Part shown: positions 42,886 through 52,492 of the stretch, one piece after another
Layout: every line of letters begins with the position of its first letter
Numbering within the stretch: the first letter of the stretch is position 1
Source: Brevibacillus brevis
Lineage (GTDB): Bacteria; Bacillota; Bacilli; Brevibacillales; Brevibacillaceae
Direction: 5' to 3'
Assembly: GCF_001039275.2 (NCBI RefSeq)
Contig: NZ_CP030117.1
Span: forward strand, 5,063,501 to 5,127,500
DNA length: 64,000 bases
Made by a program: the position numbers and the translations under genes
Notes under the pieces: generated by a model
What the model was told of the DNA's origin: nothing
Database searches by the model: none
What the model saw: only the letters and a program-made list of their open reading frames with translations

Positions 42886-43437
42886 TCACTTGAGCAAATG
42901 GAGGAATTCACGCATGAAGCCTGGCAAGTCTGGCCATGCATGTCCGGAAACAAGATTGCCATCGACATGGAGTGTTTCTGTTTGGTAGATCGCTCCGCAC
43001 GCTTCTACATCGGGTCTGCATGCCTGATAAGCTGTGATTTCACGTCCAGCTAAGTGCTCGCGAACAATGGTCAATACTTGAGAGCCATGGCAGATGGCTG
43101 CGACTGGCTTGTTCGTCTCGAAAAAGTGCGCCACAATCGGCTTCAGGTGTTCATTGAGCCTGATATGCTCAGGTGCTCGTCCACCCGGAATAATCAAGGC
43201 GTCAAACGCCTCAGGGTTAATGTCTGAGAATGCAACATGGGCGGGAAGCTGATAAGCTGGCTTTTCTGTGTATGTCTCACTGTGTGCTTCGAAATCATGG
43301 CAAACGGTGTGCAGGGTTTTCACGCTTGGAGCTGCAATAACCGTTTCATATCCTTCTTCCAAGCACCGGTAATACGGATAGAAAACCTCCAGTGCCTCTA
43401 CAGCGTCACCTGTTACAATCAACACTTTTTTGCTCAT
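42886..43437 (-). CDS. DJ-1/PfpI family protein
   Basis: A 183-residue protein with the DJ-1/PfpI pattern: KVLIVTGDAVEALEVFYP, ALIIPGGRAPEHIR and nucleophile elbow AAICHGSQVL with Cys near residue 105. The family includes deglycases, proteases and chaperones; which one cannot be told. ATG behind GAGGAGG. Monocistronic, upstream of the lytH promoter region on the other strand. Confidence 0.87.
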   Translation of the reverse strand: MSKKVLIVTGDAVEALEVFYPYYRCLEEGYETVIAAPSVKTLHTVCHDFEAHSETYTEKPAYQLPAHVAFSDINPEAFDALIIPGGRAPEHIRLNEHLKPIVAHFFETNKPVAAICHGSQVLTIVREHLAGREITAYQACRPDVEACGAIYQTETLHVDGNLVSGHAWPDLPGFMREFLHLLK

Positions 43438-43644
43438 CACACAGCCTCCTCAGGTCGATTTTTTAAGGAATACACTCCTCCTGATTTCAATTCTTTGGCT
43501 GTACGGTGTGCTCCTGCCTCCTTTCCTGCAAATTTACAAAACTTTCCTCAATAATTGCCAAAAAGCTTTCCAAAAGTATCTTGGATAATCCACTCCAACT
43601 GGTAGAAACTACAACAAAAGACTACGAGGCTGGAGGGAGACGGC

Positions 43645-44652
43645 ATGCGAGTTTTCCGCCTAATCATTCAGATCAGCTTGTGCGTGGTTGCAGCTATTTC
43701 ACCACTAGAATCCGTCGCCGGAATTGCTCCGTCCGCCAATAAGCAAGACCCGGTTCTTCAAGAGCGCTTGCAAGTTTTTTTGCGCTTGGAATCAATGTAT
43801 GGTATTCCGTGGAATTATTTAGCAGCCATTGATCAATACGAGCGAACCATGAAAATACGCCGGAAAAAGCAGGAGCAAGAAAACGTTTCGCGACTAACGG
43901 CTGTGGACATTCCAAGCGAACGTTGGGCAGGTGCATTCAATCCTGATGCAGAGGATACGAATCCGGTATCCATTCAATTTTTTGAAGGCATGGGGATGGA
44001 TGGAGATGGCGATGGTGTCGCAGATCGTCACAACGATCTTGATGCACTCACGACCTTCATTCACTACCTATCCCAATACGGATTCTCCCACGAGGATTGG
44101 CAAATTGGTCTCTGGTCGTACTACCAGCGGGATCGTTCCGTGAAGACGATCAGGCAGTTCGCGCAGGTGTATGCAAAGTATCAACACCTGGACCTAGATG
44201 AGCGGCATTTTCCTATCCCCGCGAGATACGATTACAGCTACCGCAGTACATGGGGGGCTCCACGCGGCTGGGGTGGGCGTCGTATCCACGAGGGGACCGA
44301 TATTTTTGCGAGTCACGGCACCCCTGTACTCAGCACAGCGTACGGAGTCATCGAAGTAATCGGTTGGAACAGGTATGGCGGATGGCGAATCGGCATGCGT
44401 GACATGGGCAATGTGTACCATTACTTTGCCCATCTGTCCTCGTTTAAAAAGGGGTTGAAGCCGGGTGACATCGTGGAGCCGGGTGAAGTCCTTGGATATA
44501 TCGGCAGCTCTGGATATGGGAAGCCCGGCACCTCAGGCAAATTCCCTCCCCATCTACACTACGGTATGTATCGGGAAACAGGTGGAGCAGATTGGTCATT
44601 TGATCCGTATCCATATTTACGACGCTGGGAGCGGCAAAAGAAGCGGCAATGA
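43645..44652 (+). CDS. lytH: Sporulation M23 endopeptidase, LytH
   Basis: A 335-residue exported protein: signal-like N-terminus (LIIQISLCVVAAISP), a helical middle with a transglycosylase-like look (RLESMYGIPWNYLAAIDQYE, then WAGAFNPDAED), and a C-terminal M23 domain with HEGTDIFA, YHYFAHLSS and PPHLHYGMY, which supply the zinc ligands. In Bacillus LytH trims spore-cortex peptides to single L-alanine and is made in the mother cell under sigma-K. ATG behind GGAGG (11 bases). Ends at a strong terminator. Confidence 0.92.
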   Translation: MRVFRLIIQISLCVVAAISPLESVAGIAPSANKQDPVLQERLQVFLRLESMYGIPWNYLAAIDQYERTMKIRRKKQEQENVSRLTAVDIPSERWAGAFNPDAEDTNPVSIQFFEGMGMDGDGDGVADRHNDLDALTTFIHYLSQYGFSHEDWQIGLWSYYQRDRSVKTIRQFAQVYAKYQHLDLDERHFPIPARYDYSYRSTWGAPRGWGGRRIHEGTDIFASHGTPVLSTAYGVIEVIGWNRYGGWRIGMRDMGNVYHYFAHLSSFKKGLKPGDIVEPGEVLGYIGSSGYGKPGTSGKFPPHLHYGMYRETGGADWSFDPYPYLRRWERQKKRQ

Positions 44653-44668
44653 AGCCGCTTCTTTTTTA
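44636..44668 (+). terminator. Terminator after lytH
   Basis: AAGAAGCGGC/GCCGCTTCTT stem with AATGA loop, T6. Confidence 0.9.
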
Positions 44669-44727
44669 TGGGCAGCTCTTTTCATTGACAGACATCTTTC
44701 GTAAAAATACAATAAAAGCAGAAAAAC

Positions 44728-44741
44728 TGGACAGTCGTCCA
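44728..44741. promoter_or_regulatory. Candidate TetR operator
   Basis: TGGACAGTCGTCCA, an inverted repeat (TGGAC/GTCCA, 4-base spacer), 16 bases before the regulator's start; typical for autorepression by TetR-type proteins. Confidence 0.55.
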
Positions 44742-44757
44742 AAAAAGAGGTGAAAAA

Positions 44758-45399
44758 GTGACTACCCAGAAAAAAGCCGAAGCAAAACGGGCATTTTTGA
44801 TTGAGCAAGCAACTGCTTGTCTGGCTGAAAAAGGGTATGCACATGTTTCCTTGCGTGACATTGCCAAGGAATCTGGCGTCTCACTTGGCATTCTGCATTA
44901 TTACTTTGCAAGCAAAGAAGAGCTTTTGCTCGCTGTAATCTCTAGCTACAAAGGACGTTTTATGGAGGAGTTGGAACGCGAAGTGCTCGCAGCTCCATCT
45001 GGCGAATGGTCAGCAGCTCTAGCCCGTGTCTTGTGCCGGAGTCTACAAGAGGATCGGAAGCTGCATCGGCTCTGGTATGACTTGCAGGTACAGGCCATGT
45101 ACGTTCCTGCGTTTGGTGAACAGGTAAAAGGGATTCGGTCCCGTCTGCATCAGCTCATCTCTCGAATGCTCGTACGATTGCAGCGCGAAGAACAATCTTC
45201 ATTGACCATCGACGAAGATTATGCCATCTCACTCATTTACTCTGCAATCGACGGATTCCTTATTCAATTTTTGCTCGATGAGTTACAGAAGCCGGAAGAA
45301 GCGATTGCCCGTTTTGAACAGGCCTTTGCCCATTTGATGCATACATTCTTCTCTTCTGAATCTTTATCTTCTGAATCTTTATCTTCTGAATCGAGGTGA
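44758..45399 (+). CDS. TetR family transcriptional repressor
   Basis: A 213-residue regulator. The helix-turn-helix is KGYAHVSLRDIAKESGVSLG, followed by ILHYYFASKEELLL, both typical of TetR. The C-terminal half forms the ligand-binding domain with an aromatic/hydrophobic core (DGFLIQFLLDELQ), then a short Ser/Glu tail of tandem SSESL units encoded by a 15-bp repeat. GTG start behind GAGGTG. It forms a unit with the aldehyde dehydrogenase, 6 bases apart, and probably represses both. Confidence 0.9.
   Translation: MTTQKKAEAKRAFLIEQATACLAEKGYAHVSLRDIAKESGVSLGILHYYFASKEELLLAVISSYKGRFMEELEREVLAAPSGEWSAALARVLCRSLQEDRKLHRLWYDLQVQAMYVPAFGEQVKGIRSRLHQLISRMLVRLQREEQSSLTIDEDYAISLIYSAIDGFLIQFLLDELQKPEEAIARFEQAFAHLMHTFFSSESLSSESLSSESR
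45352..45392 (+). repeat. 15-bp tandem repeat (2.7 copies)
   Basis: Unit TCTTCTGAATCTTTA, copies at 45352, 45367 and 45382, encoding SSESL in the C-terminus of the TetR regulator. A slippage-prone stretch. Confidence 0.95.
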
Positions 45400-45405
45400 A
45401 TCATA

Positions 45406-46935
45406 ATGGCAGTCATGTCCATGCAAAATCCCGCCACTGGTGAGCTACTTGGCTCTTTACAGGAAGCGACTCCAGAACAAGTAGAAGACGCGATGGCACG
45501 TGCGCGTCTTGCCTTTCCAGCTTGGTCCACTACTTCGTTGGCTCGGCGTCTGGACTATTTGACACGGTTGCGGCACTATTTAGTCGATCACGGCGAAGAA
45601 ATCGCCCGAAAAATTAGTGAGGCTACCGGAAAAGTTACATTGGAAGCGTATATGACCGAAATTTTCGTCACTGTCGACACGATTCGTTTTTATGAAAAAC
45701 ATGCTTATCAGATGCTGGCCGATCAGCCGGTACCAACCTCTATCGTGCTGTGGCCGAAAAAATCGTATATTCACTACAAGCCAATGGGTGTCGTCGCGGT
45801 CATCTCTCCGTGGAATTATCCGTTTCAACTTGCCATCATTCCTGTATTATCTGCCCTCGTAGCAGGCAATACCGTTATTTTAAAACCTTCCGAGGTGACT
45901 GCTTCTACCGGACTGCTCATTGAAGAGGTGTTTTCCGCTGTTTCTATGCCGGATGGTGTCGTGACCGTCCTGCATGGAGGACGCGAAGCTGGACAGGCGC
46001 TGGTAGCTGCGCGCCCAGATAAAATCTTTTTCACAGGCTCTGTCGCGACAGGCAAAAAAATTATGGCGGCAGCGTCGGAGCATTTGATCCCAGTAGAACT
46101 GGAGCTAGGCGGAAAAGACCCGATGATCGTGTTTGAAGACGCTCATCTGGAGCGGGCAGCAAATGGCGCGGTGTGGGGGGCTTTTACGAACTCCGGACAG
46201 GTATGTATGTCTGTTGAACGGCTTTTTGTCCATGAAAAGGTATACCCTGAATTTCTCAAGCTGGTTACTGAAAAGACAAAAGCATTGCGCCAAAGCTATC
46301 CGAATCAGGCCGAGGTCGGTTCGATGACGTCTTCCCAACAAATCGGCATTGTCCGCGAGCATGTTAACGAAGCACTGGCTACGGGCGCGACCGCAGTCAC
46401 CGGAGGACTTCCTTCCACTGGCAGCATGTATATCGCGCCGACCATTCTCACAAACGTGACATCTGACATGAAAATCATGCGGGAAGAAACCTTTGGTCCA
46501 GTATTGCCGATCATGACTTTTGCCACCGAAGAAGAGGCTGTTCGACTGGCTAACAGCTCACCGTACGGGCTGAATGCCTCGGTATGGTCAGCCGATCAAA
46601 CAAAAGCGGATCGCGTAGCTCGTCAGCTCGACAGCGGCAATGTGTGCATCAATGACGTCATTATCAGCTACGCCAATCCCCATCTTCCTTTTGGCGGGGT
46701 CAAACAGAGTGGCATCGGCCGTTATCGCGGACCTTCTGGGTTGCAAGCCTTTACGCACAGCATCTCTGTCATCCATGATCCAGGCAAACGCAAGCGTGAG
46801 TTCAATTGGTATCCATATACGAAAGATCAGGAGCTCACCTTTATTGGTTTGACGAACCTGTTGTACGGCAAGCTCCAAAACATAAATCGCCGGACTTTGG
46901 GTGCGATCTGGCGCGAATTCAAGCGTCTGTTCTAA
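45406..46935 (+). CDS. Aldehyde dehydrogenase family protein
   Basis: A 509-residue NAD(P)-dependent aldehyde dehydrogenase. Core motifs: ISPWNYPFQLAI, KPSEVTAST, FFTGSVATGKKIM, the general-base Glu in VELELGGKDP and the catalytic Cys in NSGQVCMSVER (about 290). Family-end signature is in HLPFGGVKQSGIGRYRG. A C-terminal extension of about 60 residues (EFNWYPYTKDQELTF to the end) is longer than in classical enzymes and may form a membrane anchor as in the fatty/coniferyl aldehyde group. ATG behind GAGGTG. Probably induced when the TetR ligand is present. Confidence 0.9.
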   Translation: MAVMSMQNPATGELLGSLQEATPEQVEDAMARARLAFPAWSTTSLARRLDYLTRLRHYLVDHGEEIARKISEATGKVTLEAYMTEIFVTVDTIRFYEKHAYQMLADQPVPTSIVLWPKKSYIHYKPMGVVAVISPWNYPFQLAIIPVLSALVAGNTVILKPSEVTASTGLLIEEVFSAVSMPDGVVTVLHGGREAGQALVAARPDKIFFTGSVATGKKIMAAASEHLIPVELELGGKDPMIVFEDAHLERAANGAVWGAFTNSGQVCMSVERLFVHEKVYPEFLKLVTEKTKALRQSYPNQAEVGSMTSSQQIGIVREHVNEALATGATAVTGGLPSTGSMYIAPTILTNVTSDMKIMREETFGPVLPIMTFATEEEAVRLANSSPYGLNASVWSADQTKADRVARQLDSGNVCINDVIISYANPHLPFGGVKQSGIGRYRGPSGLQAFTHSISVIHDPGKRKREFNWYPYTKDQELTFIGLTNLLYGKLQNINRRTLGAIWREFKRLF

Positions 46936-46958
46936 CCACGCCGGAATGCGGCTACTCC

Positions 46959-48077
46959 TTATTTCAGTGTGCCAAAACCAACTACATCCACATGAACCTC
47001 GACGTTGAATTTCGCTTTTTTATAAAGGGCGAGACCCGTTTCGCGTGTCCACTTGCCATAATACTTTTGGCGAATACTCTCCTCGAGCTGCGCCGGGTCA
47101 ACCCCTTGCTTTTGAAAACGCACCAGCATCTCCATGCTTTCCTTTTTGATCCGTTTCTCAAGCTCTTGAACCATGGTCCGATATTGAGCCCGCTTCTCCA
47201 AGTCCTTACTGCCTGAATAGCCCACTAGCATCCCTCTTACCCGAAGCTTGATGTTGATGACAGGCTTTTTCAGGCTGCCATTGCTGCTTACTTTCGTTTT
47301 TGCCCGCACAAAATCGAAGACGACCTTTTCCGTTTGTTTTTTACCTGTCTTCGCCTCGTGCTGGAATTCGAAGCTCATACGGGGCAAGCGCTCTCTACCC
47401 AGAAACCCCTGAACCAGCTTCCCTTCTCGCTGTGAGTAAATTCCGATCATCTTGTCTACTCGAAAAAGGGCCGCCTTGGTGATCTGAATCTCTCCGTCAC
47501 TGTGGATCAGATAAGGAAGATTGGGGTCCATCGTGTTGCTGGTCATCATAAAAACAAAATCGTGAATGGTCGCAAAAGACGAAAAGGCCGTTTCTACTCG
47601 CGGACGGAGCAAGTTGTTCAAATACGTGTTAATTTCCGGCCTGTGGTTATAGGTTCCTTTGATGACATCTTTCGCTTTTCCTTTTACGATGGCAATGTAT
47701 ACATTTTCTCCTACAATCGGATTGCGATAGAGATCAAGAATGACTTTTCCGATCCCTACTTTGCGGGCGTATTCTTCACTGAACAAAATCACACGTAATT
47801 GCGAGAGGGACATGGTCCTCTCTGCTTTTGTCGCGAGATTCAGCATTGCCTCGCTCGTCATCGAGGCATACGTAGCGTACACCTGCGTAGATTCCTTATT
47901 TTTGGAGGGAACCGGTACTGATACGGTGACATCAATCTTTTCACGATCCACATAATCGAAGCCCATAACCCCAATCATGGCCATGTCTTCCAGTGCCGGC
48001 CGTTCGAGTTCTCCCCCACAACCGCAAAGGCTGAGCAAAAGGATAACCGTAACAATGAACCAGCTCGCCCTCTTCAT
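46959..48077 (-). CDS. Germinant receptor subunit C (GerAC type lipoprotein)
   Basis: A 372-residue lipoprotein with lipobox SLCGC near residue 18. Ger(x)C domain features: LEDMAMIGVMGFDYVDR, SLSQLRVILFSEEYARKVG, and a C-terminal KKESMEMLVRFQKQGVDP helix. It belongs to the spore inner-membrane receptor. It is the third gene of an A-B-C operon with ATGA overlap to the B gene. No terminator between it and the convergent aldehyde dehydrogenase end (23 bases). Confidence 0.9.
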   Translation of the reverse strand: MKRASWFIVTVILLLSLCGCGGELERPALEDMAMIGVMGFDYVDREKIDVTVSVPVPSKNKESTQVYATYASMTSEAMLNLATKAERTMSLSQLRVILFSEEYARKVGIGKVILDLYRNPIVGENVYIAIVKGKAKDVIKGTYNHRPEINTYLNNLLRPRVETAFSSFATIHDFVFMMTSNTMDPNLPYLIHSDGEIQITKAALFRVDKMIGIYSQREGKLVQGFLGRERLPRMSFEFQHEAKTGKKQTEKVVFDFVRAKTKVSSNGSLKKPVINIKLRVRGMLVGYSGSKDLEKRAQYRTMVQELEKRIKKESMEMLVRFQKQGVDPAQLEESIRQKYYGKWTRETGLALYKKAKFNVEVHVDVVGFGTLK

Positions 48078-49162
48078 GATACCCGCTCTCCTCTACCGAA
48101 CCTCAAGGAATGAAGCAATAACAAAAAAATCGGCCATAAGATCAATCCATAGGCCATATAAACAGTCACCTTGTCATAAATGTAGCGTTGTTTTTCTACA
48201 GATAATGGCCCCACAATGAATAGAAACGAAATGATTGTCGGTAAAAGCAGATGCCACAGCTTCGTCTTGTCTGCCATTTCTTCCAGACCGGTACGGGCAA
48301 CCCACAAGTATCCCGTACTCGTGCTGAGAATGAGGAAGACCCAGAGACCAATCCCGAGATTTTCGATCCGCTCCAAAAAAGACAGCTCTACAGCCTTAAA
48401 CAAATTCAAAATGGGATAAATGAGATTGTCCATTTGCCATTCAGAAAAATAAGCTACGCTTGTGATCAGGATCATGACGTACAACAAAACCACGATCCAT
48501 ACCCCAATCAGTACATGCTTGTGTGCCTTATTCTTCTCTTGGATATATGGGTAGAAAAACAGGACCAATTCATACCCAAGCATGCTCGCGTAAGAATTGT
48601 GCACCGTTTCGGCTATACTGCGCCAATCTGTATTAAAAAGAGGAAAAATATGCGTGAATCCTCCCTTTTGAAAGCCGTACTGCAATAGAAAAACCATCCA
48701 GCCCGTAAAAAAGAACGTTAGCAGACAAAAACGCGCGATCAATTTGATGCCGCCGTTCGTAATGTAGACCATGACCAATGTCAATCCAAGCAATGGCAGT
48801 GTGGCTGTCTGATTGCTCAGCATGGAGGTTTGAATCAGCCTGACGTATCCTTCATTGGCGGTAGATACGTTTAAAATGGCGTAGACGATAATCAGGATAT
48901 TGAAACAGCGTCCCAGCCATTTTCCCAACAGCTTCTCGTGAATCCGAAACAGATTATCATCTGGATAACGTCGGCACAGGGCCATCATCGGAAATAGCGT
49001 TAAGCTGACGATGCATCCCAGCAAAATCGGAGACCACCACAGATTGTAGCCCATTTTGCTCGCATGGTGAGCCAGTCCAAGTAAATTAACCCCCACCATC
49101 GTATTCATAATCAATCCGATTACCAGGATCGGATTCAGGCTGTGAATTCTCCCTCGATCCAT
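48074..49162 (-). CDS. Germinant receptor subunit B (GerAB type permease)
   Basis: A 362-residue integral membrane protein of the amino-acid/polyamine/organocation superfamily with about ten hydrophobic segments. Family features: NTMVGVNLLGLAHHASKMGY near the N-terminus and the conserved VYAILNVSTANEGYVRL. It is expected to bind the germinant. ATG (MDRGRIHSLN) lies 4 bases after the gerAA-type stop and behind GGGGAGG; a longer frame overlaps the upstream gene. Second gene of the operon. Confidence 0.9.
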   Translation of the reverse strand: MDRGRIHSLNPILVIGLIMNTMVGVNLLGLAHHASKMGYNLWWSPILLGCIVSLTLFPMMALCRRYPDDNLFRIHEKLLGKWLGRCFNILIIVYAILNVSTANEGYVRLIQTSMLSNQTATLPLLGLTLVMVYITNGGIKLIARFCLLTFFFTGWMVFLLQYGFQKGGFTHIFPLFNTDWRSIAETVHNSYASMLGYELVLFFYPYIQEKNKAHKHVLIGVWIVVLLYVMILITSVAYFSEWQMDNLIYPILNLFKAVELSFLERIENLGIGLWVFLILSTSTGYLWVARTGLEEMADKTKLWHLLLPTIISFLFIVGPLSVEKQRYIYDKVTVYMAYGLILWPIFLLLLHSLRFGRGERVS

Positions 49163-49166
49163 CTCC

Positions 49167-50669
49167 TTAGTCCTCCCCAACTGGCCGGACATGCTTTTGC
49201 TTTGCCCGGGACATGCGGTTGCGATTGACGATAAACCTCAATGGCGCACGTACGAGACTATTCATCAAATCGGTCCATTGACGCGGAACCCCCGGAGCCA
49301 TATACGGCGTCCCAAGCGAAGTCAGATTGAGCAAGTGCGCGAATAAAAACGCCAGCGACAGCATCTGGCCGTACATGCCCAATACACCTGCCATCAAAAT
49401 GAAACCATAGCGAACGAGCCGAATCGCATTACTCATCAAAAAATTAGGTGGCACAAAAGAAAGCAGTGCCGATACGGAAACAAGGACGATCAGGATATTA
49501 CTGGCTAACCCCGCTTGTACTGAGGCTGTCCCGATCACGATACCGCCAACGATACCGATTGTCTGGCCGATTTTAGTCGGCATGCGTATCCCTGCTTCCC
49601 GCAGGATCTCGATGACGAGCTCAATAATGAGCACTTCGATCACGGGCGGAAAAGGCACCCGACTGCGTGATTCAGACAAAATTGTCAGCAAAGCGGGGGG
49701 AAGCATTTCCGGATGAAACGTCAAGACAGAAACGTAGCTGGAGGTGAGCATAATGGTGATAAATAAACCGAAAAATCGAATCATCCGTAGCAGGCTCGCC
49801 GTTGACCATCGATTGTAAAAGTCTTCGGGGCTGCTAAACATCTCCAAAAAGGAAGTCGGACAGATGGCAGCATCCGGACTGCCATTCAGCATGATCACGA
49901 TCCTGCCGTCCAACAAGGCTGCTGTTGCATTGTCAGGCCGACCCGTCAAGCCGAATTGTGGGAACGGAGAGTACGGCTTGTCCTCCAGCATTTGCTTTAA
50001 GACAGGCATCCCGACAAAACCAGGGTAAATGACATTGTCGAGGCGTTTTTTCACGCGCTCCACATTTTCCGCGTTCGCGATATTGTCCAAATAAATCACA
50101 GCTACCTTGTTCTGCGCCTCGGTGCCAATCGTGTAGCTCGATACTTTCAGATGAGGCGTAGCCAGTCTTCTCCGAAGCAAAGACAAATTGATCTCCAGCA
50201 TTTCAACAAAGGAGTCTTGCGGTCCAAGGACGGTCGCCTCTGTCTCGGATTTCGTAATGGAACGATGAGCGACCTGAAATGTATTCACATGCAGAATGAG
50301 ATCCCTTTCCAGGAAAAACAAGATGGTATGACCGCGTAGCAAGTTACTCATCAACGTCTCCATATCGTCAAGAAGACATTCCTGTGAGAAGGGGAGCACC
50401 TGCATTGGATCTCTACCATCAGAACGCTGCAACGGAAGAAAGACATTCTCATAAATCTGGGACACATCCACCAGCGTATCGAGAAAAAAAACGTGTACCT
50501 CTTCGTCATTCATCTTCAATGACAAGCTGCTGAGGTCATCCACGTTTTGCATGCATTGTTTTACCATATCCGGTGTAATTTGTTCGCTTCGCCGCGCTTG
50601 ACCCGAACCGATGCGACGCTTTGCTTGTATGGCCTCTACTTGCGCTCTCCACCAATCAGTCGGCTTCAC
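49167..50669 (-). CDS. Germinant receptor subunit A (GerAA type)
   Basis: A 500-residue protein: an N-terminal soluble part (about 260 residues, with YLDNIANAENVERVKKRLD) and a C-terminal membrane part with about five helices. Typical features are DNATAALLDGRIVIMLNGSP and the FPPVIEVLIIELVIEILREA segment. GTG start behind AAAGGGGGG. First gene of the A-B-C germination operon; expression in the forespore (sigma-G) is normal for such operons but no promoter was fixed by eye. Confidence 0.92.
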   Translation of the reverse strand: MKPTDWWRAQVEAIQAKRRIGSGQARRSEQITPDMVKQCMQNVDDLSSLSLKMNDEEVHVFFLDTLVDVSQIYENVFLPLQRSDGRDPMQVLPFSQECLLDDMETLMSNLLRGHTILFFLERDLILHVNTFQVAHRSITKSETEATVLGPQDSFVEMLEINLSLLRRRLATPHLKVSSYTIGTEAQNKVAVIYLDNIANAENVERVKKRLDNVIYPGFVGMPVLKQMLEDKPYSPFPQFGLTGRPDNATAALLDGRIVIMLNGSPDAAICPTSFLEMFSSPEDFYNRWSTASLLRMIRFFGLFITIMLTSSYVSVLTFHPEMLPPALLTILSESRSRVPFPPVIEVLIIELVIEILREAGIRMPTKIGQTIGIVGGIVIGTASVQAGLASNILIVLVSVSALLSFVPPNFLMSNAIRLVRYGFILMAGVLGMYGQMLSLAFLFAHLLNLTSLGTPYMAPGVPRQWTDLMNSLVRAPLRFIVNRNRMSRAKQKHVRPVGED

Positions 50670-50735
50670 GCTAGATCCCCCCTTTATTCAGGAAAATCTT
50701 TCTTACTTTGGCCTGCCCGTGGTGATTTTATCCAA

Positions 50736-50768
50736 AAAAATAGAAAACGGGAGCCGAAGCCCCCGTTG
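50736..50768 (-). terminator. Terminator at the end of the rib operon
   Basis: AACGGG(G)GC/GC(T)CCCGTT stem with TTCG loop followed by TTTTC on the minus strand. Confidence 0.85.
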
Positions 50769-50795
50769 AAATATCTCGTTCTCCATATGAACTGA

Positions 50796-51260
50796 TTAGG
50801 CGAACTGCTTAGATAAATTAGCCATTTCGATTGCTGCCGTTGCTGCTTCCCAGCCTTTGTTGCCTGCTTTTGTTCCCGCTCGCTCGATAGCTTGCTCGAT
50901 GTTGTCTGTCGTCAAAACGCCAAAAATAACGGGTATCCCAGTCGATAGCGATAGAGAAGCAACTCCTTTTGCGGTCTCATTGCAGACGTAATCGAAATGC
51001 GGAGTGGAGCCACGAATGACAGCTCCCAATGTAACAACGGCATCATAGCGACCGGATTCCGCCATTTTTTTAGCGATCAACGGAATTTCGAATGCCCCTG
51101 GCACCCAAGCCACGTCTACCTGCTCATCTTCTACGCCATGACGCTTCAGGGCATCGAGAGCCCCTCCGACCAGCTTGCTTACGATCAATTCGTTAAAGCG
51201 TCCTGCCACAATCCCTACACGCAAACCTGTTCCAACCAAATGTCCTTCGAATGTTCTCAT
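50796..51260 (-). CDS. ribH: 6,7-Dimethyl-8-ribityllumazine synthase
   Basis: A 154-residue enzyme joining 5-amino-6-ribitylaminouracil and 3,4-dihydroxy-2-butanone 4-phosphate. Conserved: [25 protein letters not shown], and the catalytic His in [14 protein letters not shown]. Last gene of the riboflavin operon, 16 bases after ribBA. ATG behind AAGGAG. Confidence 0.95.
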   Translation of the reverse strand: MRTFEGHLVGTGLRVGIVAGRFNELIVSKLVGGALDALKRHGVEDEQVDVAWVPGAFEIPLIAKKMAESGRYDAVVTLGAVIRGSTPHFDYVCNETAKGVASLSLSTGIPVIFGVLTTDNIEQAIERAGTKAGNKGWEAATAAIEMANLSKQFA

Positions 51261-51276
51261 CGCTTATTCCCTCTCC

Positions 51277-52476
51277 TTATCTGTGCAAATGAAGCAGGTG
51301 ACCCAGCTTCTCTTGTTTTGTTGATAGGTACCGTTTGTTGTGCAGATGCTCCGGCATTTGAAGCGGCACCCGTTCTTCTACTGTTAATCCGTATCCGGTA
51401 AGCCCGCGGATTTTTCGTGGATTATTGGTCAAAAGCCGCATGCGTTGCACACCTAAATCTCGTAAAATTTGTGCACCGATCCCGTAATCTCGCAGATCAG
51501 CGGCGAACCCTAGCTTTTCATTGGCCTCAACCGTATCCAAGCCTTCCTCTTGCAGCTTGTAGGCACGCAGCTTATTAATCAAGCCAATGCCTCTGCCCTC
51601 CTGGCGCATGTACAATAAAATACCGCGTCCGTTCGCTTCAATCTGATCCAATGCAGCGTGCAACTGTGGACCGCAGTCGCAGCGATAAGAGCCGAAAATA
51701 TCGCCTGTCAAGCACTCCGAGTGAACGCGGACGAGAATGGGCTCATCCGGTCCAATCTCTCCCCTGATGAGAGCCACATGCTCTTTGCCATCCAGCTCGT
51801 TCGTATAGGCCGCTATCCGAAAGTCACCGTAGGCGGTCGGAAGCTGCACTTCGATTTCCTTTTTCACCATGGATTCCGTCCGCATCCGATATGCGATCAA
51901 GTCTGCAATCGTAATCAGCTTGAGATCAAAGCGGCGTGCGATCTCTACCAATTGCGGCAGACGTGCCATGGAGCCATCCTCGTTCATAATTTCGCAAATG
52001 ACTCCCGCCGGTATGCCCCCCGCCAAGCGAGCCAAATCAACTGCCGCCTCGGTGTGACCCGCTCTGCGCAACACACCGCCAGACTTCGCGATTAACGGAA
52101 AAATATGTCCCGGTCTGCGGAAATCTTCTGCGGCCTTCTGATCGTCCAGCATTGCCAAGACCGTCTGAGAGCGCTCCTGAGCGGATATCCCTGTGTGTGT
52201 ACTCCCTTCATCGATGGACACGGTAAAAGCCGTTCCTTGCTTGTCTGTATTGGCATTCACCATCGGATGGAGCTGCAAGCGAGTCGCGTGCTCTTCTGTC
52301 ACCGGTACGCAAACGAGTCCCCTGCCATGTGTGACCATGAAGTTGATCATTTCAGGCGTAGCCGCTTCCGCCATGCAGACAAAATCTCCTTCATTTTCCC
52401 GATCCTCATCATCTACCACGATGACTGCCTTGCCCTGACGCAAATCTTCCAATGCTTCTTCTATGCGATGAAACAT
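51277..52476 (-). CDS. ribBA: Bifunctional 3,4-DHBP synthase/GTP cyclohydrolase II
   Basis: A 399-residue fusion. The RibB part (1-200) has [13 protein letters not shown] (metal acidic loop) and [13 protein letters not shown]; the RibA part (200-399) has the zinc site [15 protein letters not shown], catalytic [17 protein letters not shown], and LLTNNPRKI. It supplies both precursors of riboflavin from ribulose 5-phosphate and GTP. ATG (MFHRIEEAL) chosen behind AAGGAGG; the longer frame lacks a site. Third gene of the operon. Confidence 0.95.
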   Translation of the reverse strand: MFHRIEEALEDLRQGKAVIVVDDEDRENEGDFVCMAEAATPEMINFMVTHGRGLVCVPVTEEHATRLQLHPMVNANTDKQGTAFTVSIDEGSTHTGISAQERSQTVLAMLDDQKAAEDFRRPGHIFPLIAKSGGVLRRAGHTEAAVDLARLAGGIPAGVICEIMNEDGSMARLPQLVEIARRFDLKLITIADLIAYRMRTESMVKKEIEVQLPTAYGDFRIAAYTNELDGKEHVALIRGEIGPDEPILVRVHSECLTGDIFGSYRCDCGPQLHAALDQIEANGRGILLYMRQEGRGIGLINKLRAYKLQEEGLDTVEANEKLGFAADLRDYGIGAQILRDLGVQRMRLLTNNPRKIRGLTGYGLTVEERVPLQMPEHLHNKRYLSTKQEKLGHLLHLHR

Positions 52477-52492
52477 ACTTTCTCCCTCCTTC

